64,000 nt of DNA from Codonopsis lanceolata (Eukaryota; Streptophyta; Magnoliopsida; Asterales; Campanulaceae), in NCBI GenBank assembly GCA_013146195.2, contig CM028383.1, forward strand, positions 16,639,642 to 16,703,641, given 5' to 3'. Within the stretch, counting starts at the first letter, position 1, and every line of letters begins with the position of its first letter. Under the pieces are notes generated by a model, which worked only from the letters and a program-made list of their open reading frames with translations, was not told the origin of the DNA and ran no database searches. A program made the translations under genes and the position numbers. This document shows positions 34,501 through 46,883 of the stretch, piece after piece.

Positions 34501-34599
34501 TTCTCTCCCCATTTCTCCCACTTTTTTTTTTTCCCAAACAAAGGCGCCGGAAGCAATTAATTAATTAACCGATCTCCCGCCTTTAGAATTTAACGTAAT

Positions 34600-35830
34600 G
34601 TTGGAACAACATAATACAAACACCCACGCTTTGTTTATAAAGTCTAAGATACGTACACAACATAACATATTTGTGTCTCAAACATTGTCATCACGACATA
34701 CTCCTAGTTGCCACTGCCGCAGTGCGAGATTGAATTTTTCGCCAATGCCCGCGCGGCATCATGATAAACAACTCTGGGGTAGCATTTCGATTCTCCGTTT
34801 CTTCCGCTCCACCATCGCTTCATTACAAGCAACAAAATGGGGTTAAGTGAAATAACCTGAGGCGGAGGTGGTGCGGTGGTATACCTCCCATACCGATATG
34901 GATGAATTCGTTGCCAAAGACACCGCTGTTCAGTCGAAACACGAGCCCACATAAACCGCATTGGTACACTCGATCCTCTGTATTTGACGCAAGAGTCGTT
35001 GGACGACTGAAGGAATTGGTATACCCCATTAGAGCCGGCGTCCCTTCCATCTCTGCTCCATCTTTCTCTCTCTAGCAAGTTTATACCACTATTCTAGCCC
35101 TCTCCATCCCGATTTCATCTTCATCGGAATCCCTCCATCTCCCTCCCTCAAATCTGCTCAAACCCCGCCGCCTCTTCATCTCTCTTCTTGGCGAACTCTT
35201 CTTCCTCTCCTGGGCTTCAACTCCTTCTCCAAGTGCCGATACCTCCCATGCCCACCATGTGGTATTCTTGCCAGATCACCCCTTCTCCCATATCTCGACG
35301 CCTCTTCATCTCCCAAGTCGACTGGCCCCGTGCCGCCTCTATTTAGACCCAGAGCCTTTCTCTATCTTTTCACGACGAATCTCCATGTCCCCCACCCATC
35401 TCCCCGGTCAGTGTTTCATCTCCCCATTCATCTCACCCATTCCAAATGGTCCCTTCATCTCCCCAACCATTCGTACACCCAAAGAACCCAATTCTCATTC
35501 GACCTCTCTTCCAGCTTTGTTCCCCCCATCCTAAAGTCGTATTCTCTGCTCCGGCCGTCTCCATATGCTCAAGCATCAACTGCCATCCTCAATTACTGGC
35601 GTCCATCATCTTCATCTCTGACTTTCCTCCGGCCAAATCGCCCCCCTCCTACCAGTTCAATACCCAACCGCCATGTCTACTGCTTCCAACTCCTTCACTG
35701 AAATCATCCAATTTTGGTTGTGATGTGATGGACATCATATGTCATTTCTCTTTTATTCATAGGGGTAAAATTGAAATTCACACAAATACCAATATTAATA
35801 ATCGATCAAATAAATAGGTTTTCTTAAGCA
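34600..35830. other. core of the MULE, possibly captured host DNA
   Basis: This part is GC-richer and pyrimidine-rich (many CTCCATC/CATCTCC tracts at 35060-35560). A minus frame of 124 codons (35078-34704, with HPYRYGRYTTAPPPPQV inside) and several plus Pro/Ser-rich frames are open. I do not recognise a donor gene. Its composition and position fit a Pack-MULE, but capture is unproven. Confidence 0.4.
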
Positions 35831-35870
35831 GTGCGCTTCAACCAAATAATTATTTAATTCTTTTTAAACA

Positions 35871-36544
35871 ACTATAATTTAAAAATTTTCTAAAATATCA
35901 AATGGGTAACAAATTTTACTTTAATTAGTTTTTAACTTCTTTAAGAAAATTTATAATTTAAAATTATTGTTTTAAACATAATATTAAATGTTACAAATAA
36001 ATTTTAAAACAAATATATTAATTTTTAATTTTTATTAAAATATTACATATTAAATAAATACTTTATACAAATTATACCAATATTATAATAGAGATAATTT
36101 GTTTTTCTTAATTTGTGTACGAAATTAAACATGATGATTATTTAGGATTGGATGTGTATTAAATATTAAATACTCATTGAAACTTGCATCATATTTTGAG
36201 CCCTATTTTCTAAAAAAATAACTTTATTTTTTTAAAAAATGAAATTGGTATATAAATAACTATTTATTTTAAAATTTAAGGCTTTATTTGGTGAAAATAA
36301 ATTTTAGGGTTTTTTTTTTTAATGAAATTACAAAATTTGTACAAGGTTTATAATGAAATAAAATTACACGTAGGATGCCACGCTGGCATCCTATTCACCT
36401 TCCCAGAAGTTAACGTATGAAATAGACTTGAGGGTTTGAATTGAACTGAAAATAATAGTCTGGGGTTCAATATGCCTATAAACAATTGTCAGGGTTCAAT
36501 TTGCAAAACCTAAAATAAGTCAGGGTTTTTTATGCAATTATCCC
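35871..36544 (-). repeat. right arm of the MULE
   Basis: Inverted copy of 33703-34370. Its outer end reads TATGCAATTATCCC before the TSD. Differences from the left arm are scattered single bases and a longer T run near 36310-36322. Confidence 0.92.
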
Positions 36545-39500
36545 TGAAAATCGTTAGTAATGTTTGTCTTACGCCGAGGACGGTGACGATTAACATATTT
36601 AGCATTCATAACCACACAATCAATCTTGTTCTCATTACAAAAACCAATAATCTTGCCTAGAAGAGATTCCCATCCATCATTTCTTGTTGCTTGCAATTTC
36701 TGCCTAGTTACTTTAACAAGTGTCATAGCATTCAAAATATCTGTATTTTTCCTTTGCAAAGCTAATGACAACTCATTTGCGAATGAAAGTACAGTCAGCA
36801 TCAATTGCAAATTAAATACAAAATCAAATGATTGCAAATATCTCAATAAACCAACTGCTTGTGTTTTTTTCGATGAATCTGTAGCATCACACGAAACAAC
36901 TTCAAGAACTTCAATAACAGAAGAAAACAAAGCAAGCAAGTTCAATAATGATTTATAATGAAACCCCTAACGTGTATCTACAGCTTTCTTAAGACTTAAT
37001 TCTTGATTTAATCCTTTCCCTGTCTCAACCAAACCACTCTCGATTCCTTTCACCACTTTTTCAGCTTGTTTTTGTCGAATAATGTCTTTACGCTTACAAG
37101 ATGCTCCAACAACATTTAAGAAAGAGGAAATCATGTTAAAAAAGTCCGCAATATCAACATTTTTCCTAGCCACAACAACAAGAGCTAATTAAAGTTGATG
37201 AGCAAAACAATGAACATAATATGCAAACGGATTTTCATTCATAATAAAAGTCTTCAACCATCTGAATTCACTGTTCATATTACTTACACCATGATAGCCT
37301 TGACTCCGAATTTTCATCAACCTCAAACCAATATCAGCAAGCACATTATCAATAGCGGATTTCAAAGACAAAGCAGAAGTCTCCATCACATGCACAACAC
37401 AAATAAACCTCTCTTGAACATTTCCACAAGAGTTAACAAATCGTAAAACCACATCCATTTGTTCTTTGCCAGATACATCACTAGACTTATCCACCATTAA
37501 TGAAAAAAAATTATCTTTGATCTCTTCAATTATTTTTCGTACTATCTCTTGTGCAAAACAATGAACAATATCCTTTTGAATGTGAGGAGATATCATTTGA
37601 CAATTTTTTGAGCATTTCCCATAACAACTTTAACTTTATTTAATGTAATCATTTTGATCAAGCACAAAACTTAATCAATTCAAGAAAATTCCCTCTATTT
37701 GAAGAATCTTCGGTCTCATCATGACCACGAAAAGTCAACCCTTGGTTCAATAAAAATCTACAAGAATCAATTGAAGCACATAATCGAATTCGATAGTCAT
37801 TTCTCACAATGTCTGATTGTCTATGAAGAGCAACCGCAATATATTGTTTTTGTCTCATTAGATCCTCACACTTCTTTACCGACATATTATGATTACTATT
37901 TACCGCACCAACATGGACATCCAACCTTTCTTTTTTATTCCAAGCACAAAAGCCTTCACTTATAAATGCTTCACCACCACCTTTATTACTGATTTTATCT
38001 CTAAACAAATAGCAACACAAACAATATGCTTTATCTTCTTTCATGCTATACTCTAACCAATTAGTATATTGATCAAACCAATCCGAATTAAAACGACGCA
38101 ATTTAGTTCCCATTTGTTTTTGAGGGAAATCATGGCCACGGGGTTGACAAGGCCCCTTCAACAAATAAGCTCTCCTAATTTCATCAATCTGGTTGGGGTT
38201 GTATTCAAATATCTTTTTTCTTTCTGCAGATCTGATGGAAGACTATTCAAATCAACTAATTCTTTCATAGCTGAAGTAACAGGAATAGACTGAGACCGTT
38301 GATTACCAACAGATGAACTACTGGATGCACTACGTGTTCCAAATTCTTCTGCTAGTTTCCGTTTATAAAATTTCTCCATAATCACTAAAACCAAATTCCT
38401 TCAAATCAACCACAATTTGGAAATCTACACAAATAAAAAAAATCTCATAAATCAACTACTTCAACCCCCAAATTAAAATGCCCTAATTTCATATTAAATA
38501 AATAAACTTTTCTTACCAAGATATTGAACACACAAATTTAGTAAATAAAGCAATATTATATAATATCATCTATCACAAATTCACAAATCACAATTCACAA
38601 CAATTACATAAATTAAATACTCAATTAGAGTTATTTCAAATTAGGGTTATTTTAAAATTAGGGTTATTTTAATTTTTAAAATTTAAATCACAATTATAAT
38701 TTTGAAATTCATACAATCATACTTTAATTTATACAATTATAATTTAGAAATTTACTATCACAAAACACATACGACATATTCACAAATCACAATTATAAAA
38801 TATAAATTCACAATTCACAAATAAAAAATCACAATCACAATTAACATTTAACAATCCAAATTCCAAAAGTCAAAAGGGAAAGTGGGAAACTAACTTAGTA
38901 AAGTTGTAAAGTAAAGGGAAAGGGTAAAGAGGCTTAGGTAGAGACGTAGAGTTAGGGGCTGACCGGCTCGTGAGATGCACTGATGCAGTGCAGAGCAGCA
39001 GATGGATTGGAGAATGGAGAGCCTCACAAATACCTGGATTCGGATGCGAGTGGAGGCCGGCCTTGAAGTCCGATTCGGTGATTCGATTCCTATTTCTGAA
39101 GCTTTTCGCTCGCCAAGATTCGCCGTTCGCTGTGGTGACCGACTGTCTTTGTCGGAGGACTAGGGAGACTGGAGAAGTGGAGAAATGAAGAGGGCTGGGC
39201 GAATGCTGACTTGGCGAGACTTGGGAGTCGAGAGGCCGAGAGTTTGAGAGTTGAGACTTGAGAGGGATCACCAGATCAGGGAGACGGCCAGGACGGGGGG
39301 AGACTCACTGACGACCAGTCTAAGTGATTTCAAATTTTGGGAAAAGGGTTTTGGTTTTTGGGTTTCAAATTTTCACAAGTAAAATTTTATTTCTTTTATT
39401 CAGGTGGGGGCAAATTATATATATTATATTCAGGTGTGGGCAAATTGTATATATTATAACTAATTATTAAAAATAAAAAAAATCCTTTGACAAAATTTTC

Positions 39501-39558
39501 TCCAAGTGGGGGCAACTGCCCCCAGACCCTTTCTCTTTTGTCTGCCTCTGCCATTGGG

Positions 39559-41976
39559 TATTCACTTTATACTATCATATTCATTTTCCATAGGTAACAG
39601 TTAATCGAGGATTACCAACGAGAAATTGGTCAAGCTACCCCGCCATTCCACAAATACTTTCAAAAAAAAGTTCCAAAAAACATATTGAATAGCCGGGTTA
39701 ATAAAACTTGATAAATGATAATATTTTTACTTAAAACTCATCATAATCTTGTCTATAAAAACCAAATAGTCTAATTACGTTGTGCATGCCACCAATTCAC
39801 CAAATACTTTTTAAAGAACTTTGTTAAGTTACAATAATAAAATCATAGGTAACAATCTAACATCTAAAAAAATATCAAGTTTAAATTTCTTCAATACTTA
39901 CAAAAATATAGATGCAATATCTATTACATGTAATATTATTTCCATAAATAGAATCACAAATGGTTCAAAAAATCACAGTGGAGTTAATTAACAAGTAAAC
40001 ATTCACCATAAAAATGCAATCACAATTTCGTAATAAAATGTAATATTACTAGTAAACATTGACGTGAATGATTTTTTTTACTATGTTTTACAATAATATA
40101 CAAACTTTCTTTTAACTCAACATTCTAAGTGTATATATGGATGACGAATGAAAATATGTAATTTTGTCTATTCATATTAAAATTTGATAAATAAAAGAAG
40201 AATCATGAAGTACTACTGGTATTTGAAATGAAAAATGTTTTAGACGTATATAAATTTAAATATATCATTGTCGATTTGCTCTATCATGCTTTGATCTATT
40301 GAGAAGGGAAGAAGATGTTTATCTTTTATAGACAAGGGTCTTTAGATCCGTTGAGATTTGTTTGAGTAATCTTCTATCCATTGGAATCGTGTTGATATTG
40401 AAGTCTGTTGGATAAAGATTTTACTCTGAAGATATTGAATAGTTACCTATCAGACTGAGTTGATGTGTCTTTGAAGAATAGATCTAATGAACAGTACACT
40501 GACAAATAATCTGTCTAATAAAGTGAATTCTTTTGACTTTTGCAGACCAGATGTAGAGGGAAATATCTATTGGATAATACAGAATAATATCTAATTATAT
40601 CTTGTAGGATTTCAGATGTCAATACTTTTCGACCAGATTGACTTTTGAAGCTTGAGCATCTTTTCGTTGTTGAACAGTTGCAATCTTTTCCTCTTTTAAG
40701 CACGTGCAACTTTGGTGAAGTTTTGCAAGTCTGTTAGTATGATATACTCAAAGGCAGAGACATCAAATCGTAGCAATTTCTATTGGTCTTGGTCTACTGG
40801 AATCGGTAGTCTGCTGATCATCATGTAAGAGTAGGACTGAGACAAGGACTTTCCTAGTCTAGGACTTGTGCAATGTTCAACAAGTTGCCACACTAACCAG
40901 TACGTAGCCCTTTTAGTCACTTGCTAGAACACGAAGTAATAGGTACAAGAAAATCAATGTGTTCAGAATCTCCAAATGAATAAGTTGCTTATCCGCATGC
41001 ATATTCCAACAGAAACTTCTAGCGTCTCGGTCGAAATCTACGCAGTCCGTGGTTTCGTCAAAGATCGACTTTCACGTTGGCAGCACTCGTTTACTCCTCA
41101 GCACTTGCATCGATTGTAATGGTTCACTTGAAGGAAGGTCGTCGTTTTCTATCGTCCAAGTCGTGCCCATCTAGCCAGTTTCAATGCATTCTTAATGTTG
41201 GTGTGACGGTTTACGATGATTCTTATTTCTCTGCCGCCACCGCCATTGTAACCGCCAATGGATCATCAGTATTTTCTTTGTTGAATTGGGTATGGAATTA
41301 GGGTTAGAATGAAAATGAGGAAGAAATTGGGTGAGAAATTAGGGCTGGAATGAAAATGGGGAAAAAATTGGTTGAGAAAGGAGAAGAGTTTGGGGAAGAA
41401 ATTAGGGCAGGAACGCGAAAAAATTAGGGAAAATTGAGAGGAGTTCATATACTTACCTCTTACCCTAGCCTGCTGTCAAGGTTAGCCGGTTCCAACCTTT
41501 GATAACATGTTCTAACAGGTTAGTTGTTAATAGTGGAATGGACAAAAAATGATGAAGTTGGAAAACGTTTGTGATGAACTTTGATGATCTAAAAAACGAG
41601 GATACCAAAAGGGAAATTAACGCTTAGTTGGGGTATCAAAAGTGAAACAACATTGTTAGCCTTATAACTACTTCTATAACTTTTTCTACAACTAAGCTTT
41701 GAAGAAGGGTAAAGTTGTCTTTGTTCAAAACATTTTTTTTCAATTCAAAGCTTAATTGTAAGGACAGTTGTAGGATTAATGGTAAGGATATCATTTTCCA
41801 AAGTGAAATTATCCTTATCCCAAATCAATGATCATCTATCATGCGTAGTACTAATTAATCAACACCCACATGTGTAAATTCAGGTAGTATTATATCTTAG
41901 TTGAGAATCGAGACCACATCACGCATTAAATAAATTAATTTATTGGACCCTACACATAAATATTTATATATTATTT
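39559..41976. other. spacer without recognised gene
   Basis: 39559-40260 is plain AT-rich DNA. 40265-41030 is of mixed composition and reads like a decayed LTR (repeated GTCTGTTGG/CTATTGG/AGTCTGCTG phrases), but no termini are visible. 41040-41300 is GC-richer with a 74-codon plus frame of no recognised family. 41290-41420 repeats AATTAGGG(C/T)(T/A)GGAATGAAAATG-like phrases three times. Nothing here is a supported gene. Confidence 0.5.
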
Positions 41977-42226
41977 CCTCCATTTTTAAATTATCGTCTT
42001 CTTTGATTCGGTACATCGATTAAGAAAAAATAATTGATTGTATTATATTAGTGAAATATGTGGTTTTCTTTAATGTATTGAATATATAGTTATAATTAAA
42101 TAAAGTAGAAAAAGCAAGGATAAAATTGTAAAAGTATTTTCTTAAAAGATAAAATTTTTTTTTAAAATAATTATTTTAGAACGAACGGAAAAAAGAGTGG
42201 ACTGACAATTTGAAAACATAGCGAGT
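41977..42226. mobile_element. Stowaway MITE, diverged
   Basis: Left end CCTCCATTTTTAAATTATCG; the right end read on the other strand is CTCGCTATGTTTTCAAATTG. Size about 250 bp; the interior contains TCGGTACATCGATTAAGAAA, similar to the copy at 32062. Confidence 0.6.
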
Positions 42227-42942
42227 AGTATAATATGAGTGTGTGCAAGTATATGTCTACATATTTACATACTGATTTATATGTATACACAAAATTGACT
42301 TTTGAAGGTTTAATATCTCTTTCATTGGATCAATGAAAACTACAAGAAAACGTGGGAAATAAGCATTATTTGTTCCAATTTATTCAATGTTAAGTATTAC
42401 TTGTTGGTAGAAAAGATAAAACTGTGTGCGATAAAACTATGTGCGATAGTCCACTGTCCCCACTACTCAAATATTTTTGCCGAAGCTTTTGATATTATGG
42501 AGCATGCTTAGTAGAACACTCATAAAATATTTAATATTTTATTTTTAGTTGTAAAAATATTATATTATTCTTAGTCACATATAAAAAACTTAAAACAAAA
42601 TAAAATAAAATAAGTGTCTATGTTAAGTTATTTGCAAATATCCTTGTTTTTTTTTGGTACATCACATCACATATCTCTTTAATTGGCGCTATTTTTGACA
42701 ACTTTAAAGGGTTTATAGAATAACTAGTTTTTACACTAGGGCGTTAAACACACGGACAAACAACTTTTTTAATTAAACTATAACTCAAGAAAATTGAAAA
42801 GGAAAAACCAAAATAAAAATAAAGAGAAAACAATTTTGGAGGCAACTATTTCTTAAAAAAAAAAGTTCTGGTTTGATTTTTATTTATATATTACAGACTT
42901 AAAAGTATGGTGCAAGTTCTTAGGAGTATTGATTATTTAATA

Positions 42943-43240
42943 CTCCCTTCGTCCGGGATAAATGTTCTTACTTTCTATTTTTAGATGTCCCAACTAATAT
43001 TTCTAAAGATTTTTGGTATACAAATTTTCTATTATTTTTCTTAATCTATCCCTTCATTTAATACTAATATTATTACATATCCTAGAGAGAAAGTGAGTGA
43101 GTGTAAAGTGTACATAATTAATGAGAGAGTGTGTGTGTAATGGTTATTATTGTCAAAACATATTTGACAATTCATCATTAATTATATTTCTTAATCCATG
43201 TGTTTTATCCGCTAAAAATATTTATATGGGACGGAGAAAG
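42943..43240. mobile_element. Stowaway-like MITE, second subfamily
   Basis: The left end CTCCCTTCGTCCGGGATAAA, preceded by TA, pairs with a right end reading CTTTCTCCGTCCCATATAAA on the other strand. The interior differs from the 32062/43932 group. About 298 bp. Confidence 0.65.
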
Positions 43241-43931
43241 CAATAGGACATCTCCATTGTATAACTCTTTAAAAAAAATCACAGTTTTACTGTGTGCCAA
43301 ATAAGGAGCAAAAAACTTTTCTCATCACAAACCTTTTTCTTTAGGATTGTAAACTCATTTATTTTTGAAGAAATTGAATATTGAAGTTAATATTTTTTTT
43401 CCTTTATTTTTTGTTTGTATGAACCATTTTCCCCCAATGAATCTCTATTTATATATTTTCTAATGGTAATGTTTTGAGGAACTGATCATACTCTTAAAAA
43501 TCTTAAATGATAAAGTTTATAGTAAAAGTATAGTGAATATATGACGTAAACTACCCTTGAAATGCACTTATTTGATACATGGGGTTTATATTAATATAAA
43601 TATAAATAAAACATTTTAAAAACTTACATGCTATCAAGATAAATAAATAATTTAAACGTAATTATTAAAATTAGTTCAATGCATATGAATTAGAAAATAT
43701 TTAATTTTTTAGTAACTATACGATACTAAGAGTAAAATTTTCAACCACCGGCAGTATAAAATCTTTTTCATGCAAGCAGCCCATGGAACATGTCACATGT
43801 CAATCACAATTTTGGCTTTGATTTTCTTAAATTTTGTTTCGCCACATGTTGTGTTTTGAAAACTATTTAAGCAAAAAAGATTTTACTCATAAAAGAAAAG
43901 AAGTTAATTAATATAAATATTCAAAATATTA

Positions 43932-44189
43932 CTCCCTCCGTCCCTAAATTATCGTCCTCCTTTCCTTTTTCGTCCGTCCCAAAATAATTGTCCACTTTGA
44001 AACTTACCTTTTTAGAACATCACTTTTACCACTTTACCCTTACTTTTTCACTTTATTTTAATTATAGGTCACATATACATGGACATTAATGGAAACTACA
44101 CATTAAACCAATATAAATAATCAAGTCAATTACTTTTTCTTAAACTATGCGCCGGGTCAAGCAGGACAATTATTTAGGGACGGAGGGAG
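43932..44189. mobile_element. intact Stowaway MITE
   Basis: TA at 43930-43931 and 44190-44191. Left CTCCCTCCGTCCCTAAATTA, right on the other strand CTCCCTCCGTCCCTAAATAA: almost perfect terminal repeats, so this is the youngest Stowaway here. 258 bp, no coding capacity. Confidence 0.9.
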
Positions 44190-44392
44190 TACATGTCAAT
44201 CACAGCTAGTAGATGAATGTTTAATTCTTAAACTAAATTAAATAAACACTTAAAATAAATACATAAAAAATGAGTTAATTAATATAAATAAAGAATTACA
44301 AAAAAAATATCACAATAAAAAAATCGATATGCTATCGTGTGGTAGGATGGTAGCTCAATAAGCCTATGTTAACACACACCCAGACACACAAG

Positions 44393-45052
44393 CAAAGAAA
44401 GAAACCCTAAGCCATAAGCTCGATCCCTAGCGCCTCTCTCTCTCTTTCCCGTCCATGTATAATTTGCTCGTGCACAGCTCACCAATGTTTCGTCTCCCTT
44501 ATTCTCACCGGCCACGCTACCGTAAGTTATCGGTCTCTCAATCTCTTTCAAGCTTGATCCAACTCTCTCGTTCTCTAATATCCAATTTTATTCTCATGGA
44601 ATTGAAAATCTCAATTATATTACCCATCATAATTTTCTTATTTGATTTTGATTTTGATTTTTTATGTTTGTTGGTAAAATACTTGCATTTTTAACATACC
44701 CTCTTTTATTATTACCTTTTTTAGAAAAAAAAAATTCTCAAATCTATGAATCAAGTGATGTAATCCCAATAATGGTCAAATAAGTTTCAAATTTATAGAT
44801 ATGTCTAGATATTTTTTCAGATATAAAAATATGTTATTACAAATCGAGTGCATATGTGATTTATTTGATTTTTTAATAATAATTTCAGATATGATGTTTT
44901 TCACTTGTTTGGTCTAAGAACGCAACGAAATGTGCTGGGGTTCTGTTTTGTTCTTAGCTTAACCTAAGACAACTTATGCCTTGTAAGGTTTATAAAGATC
45001 TTTATATCTATAGATGGCCAAGAGCAAGAATGGTCCATCCGTAAAGTTGTAA
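44393..45052 (+). pseudogene. possible 5' fragment of a ribosomal protein eL29 gene
   Basis: A telo-box-like AAACCCTAA (44402-44410) precedes a pyrimidine-rich leader (CTCTCTCTCTCTTTCCC), as in plant ribosomal protein promoters. A strong donor GTAAGT lies at 44522 and an acceptor TATCTATAG ends at 45013, directly before ATGGCCAAGAGCAAGAAT, which encodes MAKSKN, the conserved start of eL29. The frame then ends after 12 codons (GPSVKL, TAA 45050-45052); the rest of the protein is not found in the window. The leader-intron layout is as expected, but six matching residues are weak evidence. A chance match or an unrelated first exon remains possible. Confidence 0.3.
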
Positions 45053-45980
45053 TCTTTGTTTCTAAATAAATTGGGTTTACATAAGTTCTTAAACTGATTT
45101 AAATACATATTTTTCTATATATTATAAACTCTTTTGGGTTTTGATTTATTTGCTATATGTTTTGATTTATTTGTTTTTTTCATATATACTTAGTGTATTG
45201 ATTGAAATACCTTTTGAGTCTGTATTTCACATAAAAGAGAAGTTAAAACTTAATCATCTCAATGGTTCATGCCTTATTTTGACATTCTCAACTAATTTTG
45301 ATTAAGACACGCACTCAAAACCTTTGAAAGAAATGATCATGCATGTATGTCATTCTTCCCCACATAAAGATAGCTTTGTATGGTAATATAAACTTGGATC
45401 TGAAAAGAGGAGCAAGAGGAGCAATTGAAAAAATTAATTTAATGAATTATATGTCTCCACATTTAATATTATAATTCATAATATAGCACTATTTTGTTGG
45501 GATTTTGTTAATAACTTTATATATCTTAACTTAATGAATTATCTTTTGTCATTTGTAAGTCATTCATAACCCGAATATGATAAAGAGAAACTAATTTGGT
45601 GAATTATAAACATTCATGTAATTATGCTGGACATGTAAACAAATTAACTTCCACAAACTTTCAATTATTACAAAAAGTAAATAATTTCGTATTTCTTATT
45701 ATAAGTTATGTTGGATCTACATATATTTTAACTTAAACAGTAACATGAACGTGCATTATACAAATTATGTTGTGAATAAACCAGGGCAAAGATTTGACAT
45801 GTGATTTTTGAATTGTTTATTCTGGAAGTTAAAAACCTTTTCAAACTGTTGCACATTTGTTTAGGTGCATGTTTTACGTTTATTTTTATCACTATTTGTA
45901 CTAATTGAAGAAATTAAGATGTACATTTGTATGTGTTTTTGTTTTAATGATTTACTACTCTAAGCAACATCTTTAACAGA
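45053..45980. other. AT-rich spacer
   Basis: No frame, RNA gene or repeat terminus recognised. Its last five bases AAAGG (45981-45985) are the Sirevirus target site. Confidence 0.5.
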
Positions 45981-45985
45981 AAAGG

Positions 45986-46826
45986 TATAAGGGTAAAATA
46001 TGCATGACCTATTTTGGTTTTGTTTTACCTTTCTTGGTCCTTAAGTTTTTGATATTTTTGAAAACAAAATATTCATTATATTTTGGTTTTCTTGGTCATA
46101 AAACTTATGAGTAATTTTGGAAACAAAATCTAAACAAAATCTGTGGAAAAATCCTTCCCTAAAATCGTGTCTTAGTGTCCTTGTGCATTTGGTATTAGAA
46201 TCTAGTAGTTATAGTAGTTTATTTAATTACTAATTCTAATCATTTTCCATATTGGAGTTTGTTTCCTTCTTTATGTGTAGGTCTCCTTCATGGTATATAT
46301 AAGGGACATGGGCAGAGGCTGAAGATGTGCAGATCGAGAGAGAAAGCAGAGCGTAGAAAGGCAACATATTCAAAGAGTTCAGAATTCCAGCTTTTACAGA
46401 ATTTGAATGCAGCTTCGAATGTTATAACATTCGGAACTACATTAAGGCTACTGGAATAGTTTGTCTTTCTAGGGTTTCTAGGAAGCTGATTTTTTTCTTC
46501 CCACGTTTTTCTTTACCTGTATTTCTGTGGGTTTTGCTCTCCAAGGCTTGTTGTCTTGTGGGAGTGTTTGGTTTGGTGATTTCACATATCTTTTGTAAAA
46601 CAATTCATCATTTTTAGTGAAATATTTTTGGCCATAAGGCTGGGTCTACAAGCATAGGCTTGTAGACTGTTTGGTATAACTTTGTGTTTATTTCCTGCTT
46701 TATAATTAAAGTCTTCCGATGTTTATTGTTTTTCTGACCAATGCACCTTCCAGTGTAGCTTCTGCACAAGCTACATTGGGAACTGCATTGACCATTTGGT
46801 GAATCCTAGCTACTTTTAATCTTACA
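45986..46826 (+). repeat. 5' LTR of the Sirevirus-like element
   Basis: It begins TATAAGGG where the 3' LTR has TGTAAGGG, so the terminal G is mutated; it ends TTAATCTTACA. It carries two copies of the AATGTAGCTTC-type motif (46406-46444, 46750-46791). Confidence 0.93.
46294..46302 (+). promoter_or_regulatory. TATA box in the Sirevirus LTR
   Basis: TATATATAA followed by GGGACATGGG; the same motif is at 56344-56352 in the 3' LTR. The position, about 310 bp into the LTR, fits a U3/R border. Confidence 0.7.
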
Positions 46827-46828
46827 TT

Positions 46829-46840
46829 TGGTATCAGAGC
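46829..46840 (+). other. primer-binding site, initiator tRNA-Met
   Basis: TGGTATCAGAGC, two bases after the LTR, complementary to the 3' end of plant initiator tRNA-Met. It is the usual primer of copia elements. Confidence 0.93.
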
Positions 46841-46883
46841 CTTCTCTTGACGCCACTAAGAGTTGATTCTGGTTGTAGCCGTG

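Larger units (their letters stand above)
33703..36544. mobile_element. Mutator-like element (MULE) with long inverted arms
   Basis: The ends GGGATAATTGCATAAAAA and their mirror are flanked by a perfect 9-bp duplication TGAAAATCG (33694-33702 and 36545-36553), the Mutator signature. The terminal inverted repeats are about 670 bp each. No MULE transposase is present. The core (about 34500-35870) differs in base composition from the AT-rich arms, suggesting captured DNA. Confidence 0.93.
33142..38379 (-). pseudogene. hAT transposase (zf-TTF, DUF4371, dimerisation), broken
   Basis: The ATG at 38379 opens MEKFYKRKLAEEF. The zf-TTF region (YSMKEDKAYCLCCYLFRD) is near 38050-37990, followed by DUF4371-like sequence with MVDKSSDVSGKEQMDVVL (Asp candidate) near 37500. 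The C-terminal dimerisation motif is VASVERCFSAMNIVKTDLRN near 33330-33265. Breaks: a frameshift near 38161, stops near 37658, 37189, 37174 and 36967 (the last replacing Trp in VDTRW), and the MULE insertion at 36544/33703. The plant family is annotated as 'zinc finger MYM-type protein 1-like'. A GC-rich 5' part (38940-39300) has a possible leader intron: donor CCAG|GTATTT at 39033, acceptor ...TGTGTAG at 38425, both on the minus strand. Confidence 0.9.
33078..39550 (-). mobile_element. hAT transposon with TTF/DUF4371-type transposase
   Basis: The left end CAGTGTCGGAC (33078) and the right end read inward CAGAGGCAGAC form an 11-bp imperfect terminal repeat. Perfect 8-bp target duplications CCATTGGG lie at 33070-33077 and 39551-39558. 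The transposase is on the minus strand. A MULE of 2842 bp sits inside; without it the element is about 3.6 kb, normal for this family. It is coding-defective. Confidence 0.92.

Noticed and set aside
35259..35817. Pro/Ser-rich plus-strand ORFs in the MULE core
   Set aside because: All three frames are open because of CTCC/CATC tracts; not evidence of a protein.
38870..39271. 133-codon minus-strand ORF at the right end of the hAT element
   Set aside because: Lies in the probable 5' leader of the transposase gene; composition is low-complexity and no domain is seen.
41077..41301. 74-codon plus-strand ORF in a GC-richer patch
   Set aside because: No family recognised and no supporting start context or splice sites.
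44402..44410. AAACCCTAA as telomeric repeat
   Set aside because: Only one unit; more likely a promoter telo-box.
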